This document shows positions 21,801-33,802 of a stretch of 43,086 nt of DNA, piece after piece. The notes under the pieces were generated by a model. That model had not been told where the DNA came from, did no database searches, and saw nothing but the letters and a program-made list of their open reading frames with translations. The DNA lies in assembly GCA_002179805.1 (NCBI GenBank), contig NAVB01000200.1, forward strand, positions 1 to 43,086. The letters are read 5' to 3'. Both the position numbers and the translations under genes were made by a program. The DNA comes from Acanthamoeba lenticulata (taxonomy: Eukaryota; Discosea; Longamoebia; Acanthamoebidae). Every line of letters begins with the position of its first letter. The stretch's first letter is position 1.

Positions 21801-23280
21801 AAACAAAAGGGCAAAGCGTTCCCGCTGACGGTTGACCACACGCCGAAACTGGTGGCTGAGTCGGAGAGGATCCGAGCGCTCCACGGCTTCGTTACCTCCA
21901 ACCGGGTCAATGGCGTTATTGCTATCTCTAGGTCCCTCGGCGATGCCAGCATGAAGCCCTACGTCTCTGCCGAGCCGGGTATGGTCCACTTTGGCCGATT
22001 GGTGATGGGGTGGTCGCAGTCGCTAACAACGCTCGTGTCGCTGCAGGCACGTGCGTGGTCAACCTGTGCCGCGAGGACCAGTTCCTCATCCTGGCCTGCG
22101 ACGGCTGCTGGGACACGGTAGACAACCAGACCGCGGCTGATATCGTGAGCCAGGAGCTGGCCGCCTCTGGTAATCCGGCCAAGGGTACGTGCCCAACCCA
22201 GCGTCGCCGGATCGTGGCACATGACTAATAATCCTTTCCTTCGTCCCTACAGCGGCTATCAAGCTCAGGGACCAGGCGTTTTGGCGGGGGTCAGGAGACA
22301 ACATCTCGGTCGTCGTGGTGCTGCTCGACCGGTATCTGCCGTCGGACTCAACCTCGGTGGCGTCGTCGTCATCGTCGTGCTCGGTCGGCCAGGAGAACGA
22401 CAAGCACGCCAAGCGGGCCAAGAAGCGGAGCAAGCACAAGGACCAGACTCTCCCGCACAAGCTGGGCGGAAGCGAGCCCAACCTGGTTCAGAAGCACGGG
22501 TTCGTGACCATTTGGCCCATGTTAGCACGCTGGCCGGGTGGAGACCTTGCCGCCGATTATAGCCACTAACGTGGGGATCTGCTGTAGGGAGTCATTGGAG
22601 AGGCACAAGCGTTCGATGTCGGACGTGATGGCGCCAGTCGAGCCAGAGAACCTGAACACGTCGCTCAACTTCACGCCCAGAAAGACTCCCACTGGCTTTC
22701 CGCCGTCGCCGACGAGAACGACGAACGTCACCTCAACGACGGAGGAAAAAGGGAGCAAGACCAGCAAATGGAAGAAGGGTGGAATAGGATCGCAGCAGGC
22801 AGAGAGTGTACATAAGGGCAGGAAGAAGGATAAGAAGAAGGAAAAGGAGAAGAGCAAGAAGAAGGAGGAGAAGCGGAAACACAAGACGAAAGGCAAGGAC
22901 TTGTCGACTCGCGAGCGGACGAGGTCGCTGTCCGTGGCCGACGCCGAAGCCAGCCCGCAATATGGCCGGAACAGGGCTCTCTCGTCGGAAAAGGAGGGTT
23001 CCGGCCAACTCGTGCGACAGTCGCGCTCGTCTTCGCTCTCTGAGGAGCTGTGCCTCGCTAGCTCGCGCAAGTCGAGCAAAGACACGGTACCTTCTTTTCA
23101 CCACACGTGCGTCCTCCTATTGTTGTGTGTTGCTCATTCGCGTTGTTCCGTTTTCTGTGAGCTCAGATTATTGATGTGGTCGCGGACGACAGCGTTCCAC
23201 CACAGTCCACCCACGGCCATACGATGGATTCCAAGCGCAGTGGAACGAGAGCCGGAAGAAGCGGCAGCGTGGGCAAGTAG
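18839..23280 (+). CDS. LRR-PP2C protein phosphatase (PHLPP-like layout without PH domain)
   Basis: Exons 18839-20882, 20952-21558, 21667-21724, 21810-21978, 22047-22184, 22253-22499, 22588-23086 and 23167-23280 give 1,291 aa. Residues about 40-610 are some 23 leucine-rich repeats of the LxxLxLSxNxLxxLPxE type. A PP2C (PPM) Ser/Thr phosphatase domain follows from about 655 to 1050. Metal and active-site motifs are all there: KRPHMEDT, FAVFDGHAGR, DGATAVV, NVGDARAVL, NGVIAISRSLGD, LACDGCWDTV and GSGDNISVVVV, so it should be active. An acidic, low-complexity insert of about 120 residues separates FDGH and DGATAVV. The C-terminal 240 residues are disordered, with a Lys/Glu-rich block (near 1160-1195) and many SP/TP and RxxS sites. 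It probably dephosphorylates signalling proteins bound by the LRRs. Exon 1 spans all the LRRs with no intron. Confidence 0.95.
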
Positions 23281-23826
23281 AAGAAGACAAGGGCCCGGAA
23301 TAATATTAATGAGTTGATACTGTGTGGTGTTTGTGGTCTCTCAAGCTTACACGGGCACGTGTGTGGCGGGAAGAGATGCACGGCCCGTTAGCTGGCTTAG
23401 AGAAACCTACGGTGGAAGGAACCACTGTGTGTATTATGCATTCATGATCAAACAAACAAACTTACCCAATGCTGGTATCGCCTGCTTTGGGGCCCCAGGA
23501 GGAAAGGAGATGGTCAGATAGCGAAGAAGTCGTTGCTTCGTGTAATTGGCGTGACCTGCAGCCAGGCGGATATATCCGGGAAGGGGCTACGCTTTTTAAT
23601 AATCCGTGTGCAGTCGCCTGTCGTCTTCGTCTTCGTTGCTCTCTCTCCTCCCCGGCTCACTTGCGGCGCATTTGTAACGCACCGCGACCGGCCTCGTCGT
23701 CGTGTTGTACTCATACTCAGCCCAGACCGACTGCGGGGGTGAAGTGGAGCCGCCTCGAACGAACACATTTATTTATTATTAATCGGCCATAGAATTGAAG
23801 AAGTGCGATACAAATAGGCGCAAGCA
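23281..23826. other. Intergenic: 3' flank of LRR phosphatase, promoter of ROCO gene
   Basis: 546 bp with no convincing coding model. It has an AT-rich stretch directly upstream of the ROCO ATG (TTATTTATTATTAAT at about 23769-23783), a plausible core promoter. No terminator or repeat was recognised. Confidence 0.4.
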
Positions 23827-26800
23827 ATGAACGGCCCCTTCAATAACCCAATCGACGGGCTGCCTTCGAAGGACAGCCGCAAGCTCACGAAAGAAGAGAA
23901 GAAGGCTCTTAAGCAAAGGAAGAAGGAAGATGAAAAGAAAAAGAAGGAAGAGGAGAAGCGCAAGAAGGAGGAGCTGAAGAAGAAGGAGAAGGAGGAGAAG
24001 GAGGCCAAGAAACGACGCGAAAAGGAGGAGAAGGAGGCCAAAAAGTCAGGCACCGCCTTGCGGCATTCATCGCAGGATAATCTGCAAGGCATTTCCAAGC
24101 AAGGCTCGAGCCCGCTGCTCGGCAGCAGCGAATCGAGCCTTGAATCACCGCGTTCTGGTCTCGCGTCTTCTCAATCGAGCGTCGACAAGCGCAGCACCAT
24201 CTCTGGGCAAGGCACCCCTAAGCTCACGCGTACCAAGTCAGGCATGGGCGGGACGGTCATCGGCGGCAAGACGAAGAAGGGGCGAAGGCCTGCTAAGTTC
24301 AAGGAGAAGGAGTTCCAAATCCTCCTGGACAATCTGCGCCAGAACAACAAACAAGACACTGAGCTTGACCTCGAGAATCACTACCTCGACAAATGGGCTG
24401 CAGAGGACCTGGCCGAGGTGCTAACAACCAACCGCACCGTTACGACGGTCAATTTGAAACACAACACGATTGGTGATGAAGGTGCGCTGCACTCTCTTCC
24501 TCTGCACCAGTATAAACTGCATCGAGATCCAACCCTAAACGCCCCCCTCCCCAACCAAAGGTGTGGTGCATTTGGCGAAGATGCTGGAAAAGAACAAGAC
24601 CATCCGATCGTTCGACATCAGGTTCAACGGCCTCACGCGCAAGGGCACGCGACACTTGATCAACTGCCTTAATAACAACGTCTTCATCACGGAGCTTGAA
24701 ATGGACGAAGAGGTACGGTGTACCACTTCACCTCACGCCTGATTTCCGCGCGTTCCTCCTGCTGTTCGCGTAGATAGCAGACTCAACAACCCCACCGCCT
24801 GCATGCAGACGATTGAGCTCGGCGAGCTTGGGCTGGGCAACGCGCAGCTTGACGCCATCACACCCGGCATGCGTGAAGAGATCGAGAATCTCCTTGACTC
24901 TAATGCTGGCTTCCAGCTTGTACGGCTTCCTACTCCACTTTGGCCTGGCAGTTTCTTTTTGATTGGTTAGCTCTCGCTTCTCACTCGCACGGTGGGCGCG
25001 CAGCTGTTGGAGGGTAAGTCGGATTGCCTGGAGCTGCCGCGGCGGGAGCAAAAGTTCATCAATCCGCACATCATCGATCGATTCCCGTTGCTGCGGGTGG
25101 TCGACTTCTCCAAGAACCTGCTGAAGGAGATCCCCAAGGAAATCGGGACGCTCAAGAAGCTCGAAGAGCTGCTCTTGCAGGAGAACTACATTACACGGCT
25201 CCCGGTGGAGATTGGTGAGCTGCCCAACCTCGAGGTGCTCGACCTGAGCAATAACGCGCTCGTCGAGCTGCCGCTGGCCATTGCCAATTTGCCGCGCCTG
25301 CGACGTCTGCTGCTGGCGGCCAACAAGCTCGACAACATCCCGCGCTTCGCGCTCGGTGGCATGAAGGCCCTCGAAGAGCTCGACATTCGTGACAACCCTC
25401 TTTCGCAGCTCAGCTGCATGGGCTCGCGCTTCAAGAGCATCATCAACTCGGGCGGCTACGACACGCTTGAGTTCATCAAGCGCCAGAACGAGGGCTCCGA
25501 GGAGGTCTTCCGCATGAAGCTCATGTTCGTCGGCAACGGCAACGTGGGCAAGACCACCCTCATGGGCAACCTTGCCCGCACCACCAAGGAGGAGAAGGCC
25601 CTTAGCACCGCCTCGGGCAGCGTCGCTCCCGTCCAGCCGCGCGCCAAGAACCAGAACTTGGCCACCGACGGTACGCCACGTTCTCCCAACTCCCACTATG
25701 ATTGGATTGACCGGCTACTTTCATTAATCTCTCTCGCCGACCAATCAGGTATCGACATCCGCATGTGGAATGTGAAGCATCCCAACCAGGACAAGTACAA
25801 GGACAAGTCCATCAATTTCTCCTGCTGGGACTTTGCCGGCCAGGAGGTGTACTATGCGACGCACGGATTCTTCCTCTCGACGCGCGCGATTTACCTCCTC
25901 ATCTTCAACCTGCTCGAGTCCGAGGAGGAGTCCCAGATCGAGTACTGGCTTCAGTCTATCGGCTCTCGCACGGAGAACGCGCCAGTCATCCTCGTGGGCA
26001 CGCACGCCGAAGACCGCGCCTGCACCAAGGAGTACGTCGACCACTACTTTGACTCCATCAAGCGCAAGTATGGCCATCTCTACAGGCTCCACATCCAGGC
26101 TCACTATGCCATCTCCAACGAGACCCAGAAGGTTCGCGCACCTACCTCAGCTCTCATGTCCTAAAAATCGATCGCCTTTTTGGCCATGGCGCTCACCGCA
26201 TATGTGTGTTACGACAGGGCCTGATGGAGCTCAAGAATCAGATCGTCGATCTGGCGCTGGCGCAGCCCTACATGCCCGATACGATCCCTCTCGCCTTCCT
26301 CAGCTTGGAGGAGAAGATCGGCGGTACCGCAACCATGATTAGCCGCTCGTGCACGTTTTTTGTGGTCGTTGGCCTCGATTGGCTGAACGCTGGTGACGGT
26401 GATGGTGATGCAGGCGCCCGACAGACGCTCAACCCGCCGCTGCTCCCGTGGTACGACTACAAGCGCATGACCCTCGAGGCCAAGATCCCCGAGGAGTCCA
26501 TCACGCTCGCCACCAAGTTCCTCAACGATCTCGTACATAGAGCCCTCATCTCCCCCAAATTTGCGCTATTCTCCGCTTTTGGCGTTGGGTGCGCTAACGC
26601 ATGACGTACTTCCCACACAGGGCTCGCTGCTGTGGTTCAATGATAAGGAGCTGCAGGACGTGGTCATCGTCGATCCGCAGTGGATCACCAAGACCTTTGC
26701 CACGGTGGTGTCCCTCAAGTTTGGCTTCATCAAGGTGCGCGCTTCCCGCTTGGGCACATAGAGAATTCCAAAGTTACTGTGGCTGACAGGCAGGTCTCAA

Positions 26801-29800
26801 CGTTGTGTTGATCTCGCGTTGCAGGACGGCATCCTGAACTGCTCGGACCTGCCGCAGCTGTGGAAGCCCCCAACCCACCCGACGCATCTGCACAACAAGC
26901 TGGTGGCCATGCTGGAAAAGTTCCAGGTCATGTGCCGCCTCCACGTCGACAATGCCGACAAGATCCTCATCCCATGCCTTCTGCCCGACCGCCTGCCCGA
27001 TGATACCCTCTTTGGCGAGCACTGGCCCGAGTTTGAGCACATCCCCCAGGTTCGAAACCAGCCCCGCCCTTGTCAGGCCACCCCTTGTCAGGCAGCTTGG
27101 CCAGGACTGACCGCCTTATCGCGCTGCGCCACAGGCCGGACGCGTCTACAACTTTGAGTTTGTGCCGCTGGGCTTCTTTTCGCGGCTCATCGTCCGATTC
27201 ATGGTCTCGAACTCCTTCACGCCGCTGCTCTACTGGAAGCAGGGTACGTCCCTCCGCCCCCAGACTGGACTGGACGGCCCGGGAGCCGCATCGTGCTCAC
27301 ATTACGCGTGTGCGTCGCATGTACCAGGTATTGTCCTGTCAAAGGACACGGAGCGGGTCAAGCTGAGCATCCGCAAGAACCCGCGGCACAAGACCATGCC
27401 CTGGTGTCTCGAGCTGTGGGTACGAGGTCCCAAGCCGGCCCGCCACCTCACGCGTCTGGTGCAGAACATCGACACGCTGGTCCTCGACTGGCTGCGCGTC
27501 AAGTTCGAGGCCACCGTGCCCTGCGTCCACTGTATCAAGGGTATCCTTCTAGCTTGCACGCACATCGGCCTGATGTCATTTTGCTCAAATGGCTCATGTT
27601 GTTGTGTTGCTGTGCAGAGCAAAGCCCGGACCCGTACCAGTTCCCGCTGCCGCTGGTTGAGCAGGCCGTGACGGCCGGACAGACTCAAGTCAAGTGCCGC
27701 GGCATCAAGGACGTGCTGGTCTCGGCTCTGGCGCCTGATGTGGCGCTCTCCGAGTTCAACGGCGCGCGGGTGGAGTACAACGATATCAAGGTCGTCAAGC
27801 AGATTGGCGAGGGTGGTTTCGCCAAGGTCTACAAGGCCGTGTGGAACGACGAAATCATCGCCCTCAAGCAGCTCACACTCGACACGAGCAGCACGGCCGA
27901 GTCGCTGGGCTTTGACTTTGAAGACGCCGTCAACCCGCTCGACGTGTTCAAGGAGTTCCGCGCCGAGGTCCTCCTCATGAGGTTCGTCTCTCCGTCCCGC
28001 ATGATGTCGTTGACGTTGTTGATGTTGACGATGGTCATCGGGATGCAGCGACATGGTGCACCCGAACATCATGGGCGTGCGTGGGCTGTGCATGAGCCCG
28101 TTCTGCATGCTTCTCGAGTTCTGCTCCATGGGCTCGCTCTACGACTACATCCACGACAAGGAAAAGTGCCTCAACTGGGCCGTCGTCCTCAAACTGGCCC
28201 GCGACATCGCGCAGGGCATGCGCTTCATGCACAATTTCCGCCCGCCGCTCATCCACCGTGATCTCAAGTCCCCCAACGTTCTGGTACTACCTCTAGACCC
28301 TGCGCCTCTACTCCCTCATGACTAGTGTGTGGGCTGACGCTCTTTATGTCTTTGCCTCTGTGAACAACCGCTTGCAGCTGACAGTGCAGCTGACGGAGGC
28401 CGGCTATCCGTCGGTGGTGGCCAAGGTCGCCGATTTTGGTCTCTCGCGATCACTCATGTTGGCGCCCCAGCTCAGTACGTCGCCCGCTAAAGCTGGTGGC
28501 ACAGTAGCGCTGTGAGGCTAAAGCAATTCTGTGGCGCCGTCATCGTCATCATCACAGGCTCCAAGGCTGTCGACAACCCCGTGTGGCTGGCGCCCGAGCT
28601 GATGCGGCGAGAGGGCTACGACGAAAAGGTCGACGTCTACTCCTACGGTGTCATCCTGTGGGAGCTTGTGGCCCGTGAGGACTTCCTGGGCCACATCACC
28701 TTCCTTTCGGCCATCGAGGACGCCGTTCTCAACGGCGAACGGCCCAAGATTCCTGGTACCAGCTTCTTTTTCCCTGGCCGTCACCACGCGCACACGCATC
28801 AACTCATGGTCTCCTCCCGGACGGACAGACGATTGCTACGCGACATGTCCCGAGTTTGCGTCGCTGATCGAGCGGTGCTGGGCCGGCGCGGCGACCGACC
28901 GGCCTTCGTTCACGGAGGTATGCGCCGAGCTGGACGAGATGACCCGCACTCGCCTGCCGCCAACGGGCGCCACCCTGCCCGTCCTGGAGATCCCCACCAT
29001 CTCTGGTTCGCCACTCCCCGCTTCACTTTCGCTTTGTTTTCGCTTTCATTATTTCGTTTCATTGCCTCATCACGCTCGCGCACTGCTTCATCATTGCAGC
29101 CGAGCCGGAGGCGCCGGCGTCGACGTCAGAACCGGCGCGCGTGACCCACTCGATGCCGTCCATGAAGTATCGGCAGGCCGCGCGCCCGCTCGCGTCGGTG
29201 GCGCCCGCTCCCGCCAAGAACTCGCTCGACGCGCTCAACAAGGGCAAGGAGCGCGAACCGCCCCGCTCCATCCAGACCATCATGCCCAACAAGGCCGGCA
29301 AAGCAGTGGATCCGCTGCGACCAATGGGCATCGGAGCGCGTGCACAGAACAGGCCGCAGCCGACGCTGCCCTCCTCGGCCTCGTTCGCTTCCTCCTCTTC
29401 CGTCGGCTCTGGCGTCGTCTCGCGCCCTGGCGCCGAGCCCGGCGCCCTGGCCACGCCCGACTCGGCCCAGTCCGCCGGCGACGGGTACTACCTCCCATCT
29501 AACTCCTTATTGGTCCGTCCCTTCTTGACTCACCGAAACCGTGTGTGCAGGGTTTCGGCGTCTGCACAGGCGCAGACCGAGCTGCAGCAGTACGACGACG
29601 TGCAGGGCTGCACCTACGTCCGGTCGCTAGGCCCGGTGTCGGCGCCCGTGACGAGCATGGTCTTCCTGGCCGGCCGCGTGTGGACCGGCACCGAGGACGG
29701 CAAGACCCAAATCTGGGACGCTCGCGTACGTTAATTATTCAATGATATTTTAAAATAAGAATGGTCATGTGCTGACGTGTCGCCACGGTGCAGTCGGGAG

Positions 29801-31012
29801 CGCTGGTGAAGGAGCTGCAGATGCACGACAAGAGTGTGACGCGACTGCTGGTGGTATCCAACAAGGAGGTGTGGTCGTGCGGGCTGAGCAACGCGGTCAA
29901 GGTGTGGAGCGCCGAAGGCGAGTACTTGGCCGACGCGCGCACGCAGGACCGCGTGTACTGCCTGATCGAGGTGCCCGGCCCGCGCGGCGACACCAAGGCC
30001 CACTCCCACGTGTGGGGCGGCACCCGCGAGATCAACAAAAAGTCCACTGCCCGCCTCTTTGAGACCGGCTGCATCCACGTCTGGGACGCCGTCGTACGTG
30101 CCACTTCCATTTCTGTTCTTGATCTTCTTTTTTTAATTGACCAAGTTCTTTTTGACCATCATGATCGACGACAACTACAGAACAAGAAGCTGAAGAAGAC
30201 GTTCAAGCTGAGCCCGCCGCCGCAGCTGCCGGACCTGCTGACGATGCCCGTCCCGCTGGCCATGGTCTACCACTCCAACCACGTGTGGGTGGCCTCGGAT
30301 CCCATCATCCTCTGCTTCGACCCCTACGTACGTCCTTTGACGCGGCCTGCCCCTCTCCTCTACTTCGTGTATGTTCGCAAGCAAAGGCTGAACCTGACTT
30401 GGTGGTGATCATGTGGCCATCGATTTTGCAGACGCAAGTGTGCAAGGGCTACCTGGACTTTAGGGGTGAAGTCAAGACGATGATCTCCGTGGGCAAGGAG
30501 ATCTGGTCGGGTTCGACCAACACCCTCATCAAAATCTGGAACCCGCAGGAGGTACTGCCCCGCTCTTGCCACACACGCATGCGACCACGACGCTCACCAC
30601 TCCCCGGGTGATCTACGACGCAGAGGGGCGGTGATTGCGTGGCAACGCTGGAGGGCCACAACGGCGAAGTGGTCAACCTTTGTACAAATGGCACGAGCGT
30701 GTGGAGCTGCGGATGGGACAAGCAGGTCTTCCTGTGGAACGCGCAGGTTCGTGCCTTTTCCCCAACCCCACTCGTGTCATCTCTAAACAACATACACTTG
30801 TTTCGTGCTGTGGTGCTGATCTCTCCGTCGTCCTTCATGTGCCTGCGCAGGCGCACCAATTCGCGAAGAACCTGGCGCGACACCACCAGGACAGCATCAC
30901 GAGCGTGGTCCAAGTGCCCGTGCTGGAGGTCGACGTCGTGACGGGCGCTCAGAGCACGCACACTTACCTGTGGAGCGGTGGCAAGGACTGTACCGTGTGC
31001 ATGTGGAGCTGA
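23827..31012 (+). CDS. ROCO family kinase: LRR-Roc-COR-kinase-WD40 (Roco4-like)
   Basis: Twenty-three exons with consistent phases give 1,801 aa. Main exons: 23827-24481, 24971-25670, 25749-26131, 27618-27981, 28049-28283, 29100-29484 and 29794-30093; the last is 30851-31012. Order: Lys/Glu-rich N-terminus (19-75); RI-type LRRs (about 175-315); LxxLP-type LRRs (330-470); Roc GTPase (about 497-690); COR (690-1010); protein kinase (1025-1320); Ser/Pro-rich linker; WD40 propeller (1475-1801). In Roc, the P-loop is GNGNVGKTT, switch II is WDFAGQEVYY and the G4 region is LVGTHAED. The kinase is complete: GEGGFAKVYKAVW, IIALKQL, LIHRDLKSPNVL, VADFGLSR and WLAPELM. The layout equals Dictyostelium Roco4, a model for human LRRK2. 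The Roc-COR part should dimerise and control the kinase. The second to third exon junction (24717/24778) is the least certain. Confidence 0.95.
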
Positions 31013-32640
31013 TGAGGATTGTTGTTGTTGTTTTTACTACCCCCTCCCCTTCCTCACGTGAAGGGGCCAAGTTTTCCTCTCCTCGTAGCGGCCAGGCGGG
31101 CCGGTTCAGGCTTAAATGTATTTTTGTTGTTGGCCCGCTGTGGAACGTGTTGTTGCACCCGATGCAGACAAACTCAGTGACCCCGCGCGGCATGTCCTTG
31201 TGCATGACCAAGCGCCGGCCACGAAGCTGCGCCTCGTGCTCCATCTCGGCCACATTGCACTGGTTCCCCCCCCCCCAGAGGAGTAGGAGACGTTGGACAT
31301 GCCCTTCTTGCACACGCGGTGGTCCTCACTCACGGGCGTTGACTTGAAGATGTGCTTGACCGACGCCTTTTCGTCCGAGTGATGGCGCAAGCCCAGCGGC
31401 CGAATGTCCTTCTCGAGCTGGCGCGCCTCGGCGTAGCGCTTACGTGGGCCCATCCGGAAGTGGCCACACCGCATGATGCAGTAGATGTAGCGGTAGAGGA
31501 ACATCACCTTATGCTCCTTGTCTTCCTCGGCGGTGGCCTTGATGGCACCGTCGTAGCCCTTGGCCGTGGCCCCAAAAAACTCCTCGGCGGCCACGGCAGT
31601 GCCAGCCCATGTGGCTGTTGGGCACCAGCCGGGTCATCTCCTCGCCCAGGGCCATCACCTCCTTGAGGATCGGCTTCTTATTCACGACCGTGGCGGGACC
31701 GTCCAGGCGGCGCATCGTGCAGATGGCCCTGCATATCATGATGAACACGAGCACTTGGTCATCAAAGACCGACGCGTAGTGGCGCGGCTCGGCGGCCAAG
31801 GCCCTCGAGGCGGACTCAAGCCCGGCGTCCTCCCCTTCAACAGCTTCGTAGAGCCAGACGTCGCACTCGGGTGGCAGCTTGGGCGGGCCATCAGGGTACA
31901 TCTGCCGGATCCGCATCAGCTGCTCAATGGCACCGTCCAGCGTGTCGATGATCTGCTCTGTGCTCCCTTGTGAAAAGATAGTGGCCCAGCAGCACGGCCA
32001 ACTGATGGGTCAGAAGATAAGCAGTTGTGGTTCTTGGGGAGGTCGTACTAGCACAGAAAGAGAGAATAGAGCGTAGGTGAGCTGGAATTCGTCAAGCCTG
32101 GCGCTGGGCCGGTGGAGCTCATCCTTGGCCATCTCAAAGGCGGAGCGAAGAGCACCCCTGTCGAATCTATTGGGTGAGGGTTGCAGGGTGTGTACTTGAG
32201 CGGGCAGGCGTTCTCCATATCTAGCACCCGGAAGAAGCGCCGCATCGACTCTGCCCCAAAATGGTGGACACGATGGAGAATGTAAATTCGATTCCCCATC
32301 TGCGGAAGATTGGTGGCGTACCTCGTCCACGCATGCCACATTCGTGGGCAAGCGCCCACAAGTTCGAGGCGCGGTAGAGGCGGCGTGCAGTGGGTCCGTG
32401 GCGCCTGAACACCTCTTCGTAGCCATGCTTTGCGATGAGCTTTTGCAGCGCGGCAGCCGGGGTCCGCTCTGGGTCGACGTCACCAGAAAGGTCTCTTGGC
32501 GCTGCAAGAAGGAAATTCACACGGTCTTGGCGTCTGTGGCCCGCGCTCGGGCACTTGGCGGCCGCGCAAGTGTTTTGAAGAAGCAACTCGCTACATGCAC
32601 AGAACCCGTTCAACAACTTGCACTTTGTTTCGAGGTACGG
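30897..32640 (-). CDS. TPR-like protein gene with broken reading frame
   Basis: Protein-like segments on the minus strand lie in several frames in turn: about 32640-32340 (KLIAKHGYEEVFRRHG), 32330-32190 (MGNRIYILHRVHHFGAES), 32180-32060 (FDRGALRSAFEMAKDEL), 32010-31965 (LAVLLGHYLFTRE), 31965-31605 (IDTLDGAIEQLMRIRQMYPD) and 31594-31345 (AAEEFFGATAKGYDGAIKA). A normal intron (donor GTGAGTGAGG) then leads to a last exon with MEHEAQL and FVCIGCNNTF. The helix pairs resemble TPRs. Frame changes could be introns of only 29-47 nt (each can be placed with fitting phase) or single-base indels, which would make it a pseudogene or leave sequence errors. Other genes here need neither. No ATG is certain. 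The open end at 30897 runs 116 nt antisense into the ROCO gene, so the true end may be earlier. Function unknown. Confidence 0.45.
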
Positions 32641-33282
32641 GCCCTTCAGGGCTTGATTCTTGTCATTGCACGAGTTCTGAGACCACGCTTGCAGGGCAAG
32701 CGCGTCACTGCCCTTCCCTCCTTGGCGCCTCTCTTGCCTCTACGAATCTCTTCCTTGCTTCTGGGTAAAGGGGCGTTGAGCGTAGTCGGTCGACGAAGCC
32801 AACACTACAACGTGCCCGCCTCGGGCCACACCAGTGGAGCTGCTGAGCCGGAGGCAGCTGATGTGGAAGACCTCACGAGTCTCAATTTTTATGACCTCGT
32901 TCTTGACAAAGGCTGCATCAAAGCTCCCGTCTTCATCTACTGCGTGCCAGGGTAACCAGCCTATCGTGTGAGCAATGTTAGCGCTGAACTGACACGAGCT
33001 CTTGGTTAGGAGCGAGTGGGCTTCGCACGCGGCGTGGGAGGCGACCCTAAAGCACGAAGTGCACAGAACATCAGGGAGATGCTTCCTGCGCCTGCTCGAC
33101 GTGCAAGCCCTGACCTTGAGCTGGCCAAGCAACTGGGCGTCAGCACAAAAGCGGGCTCAACGCAGTGGCCGGTTATTCTCAACTTTGTGCATGCCAACGA
33201 GGTTCGCCACTCCTCAGGCCACCTCAGTCGCAGCGACCTCACCAACTGGGTTAGCGAGCAGGCGTGGTTGTCCAACATGTAG
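32641..33282. other. Uncertain coding region, ORFs on both strands
   Basis: Both strands carry open, fairly protein-like frames. Minus (33132-32740) might hold upstream exons of the TPR-like gene, with a Cys/His cluster (CTSCFRVASHAACEAH). Plus (33016-33282) ends in a TAG and is followed by an AATAAA at about 33294, as a gene end would be. I cannot decide between them. Confidence 0.25.
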
Positions 33283-33802
33283 TGATGGCACACAATAAAT
33301 CTATGAGCAAGAATTTTGTAACCGTCTGTTCTTTGAAGAACTTCGGTATCAACAGGACGAGCGCTGGGCACTTGTGGATTGCATTGTTGCCAACCGTGGC
33401 GTCGGAGTCGTTGGAGCAAGTGCCGCCTCGCCGGCCGCTTACAATGGTGAAGGGGCTAGTTGAGTGCCTACGTCTCGTGGTGGTTGCTGACCGATGCACC
33501 GCACAATGAGGTGAGGATCCCGATACAGATGCAGCAGAACCCGGGGTGGGAGAGGTGTGCATGTCTGGATTTTTCCCGCCCAGCCCTGAGTTACAAACCA
33601 CGAAACATTCAGGCGCAACTGTCCTCTTTTAGCACAACCGCACCCAATGGCTGAAGGGCACGTCTCTTCGATTTTTTGGCTCTTATTCTTCTTTTCGCCA
33701 GTTCAGTCAGTATCGATACCAACCTACAACCGCAACATCACCAGCAGTCTACCGGAAACCCTACTATAACCCCACTCATCACGACCTACAGACAACCTCA
33801 CC
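33283..33802. other. Intergenic, upstream of the lipase gene
   Basis: 520 bp with short ORFs only, none protein-like. The 100 bp before the lipase ATG are A/C-rich (for example CTACAACCGCAACATCACC), unlike the rest, and probably form its 5' leader. Confidence 0.4.

Noticed and set aside
24728..25696. A 322-aa open frame on the minus strand
   Set aside because: Antisense to the LRR and Roc exons of the ROCO gene, which have clear family motifs in sense.
31266..31276. Run of 11 C that seemed to cause a frameshift
   Set aside because: The run falls inside an intron (donor GTGAGTGAGG, acceptor AACCAG) that joins the frames correctly, so no frameshift is needed there.
32344..32955. 203-aa plus-strand ORF opposite the TPR-like gene
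   Set aside because: Somewhat protein-like, but no recognisable family; the minus-strand frames have TPR-like helix pairs. Kept only as an ambiguity further right.
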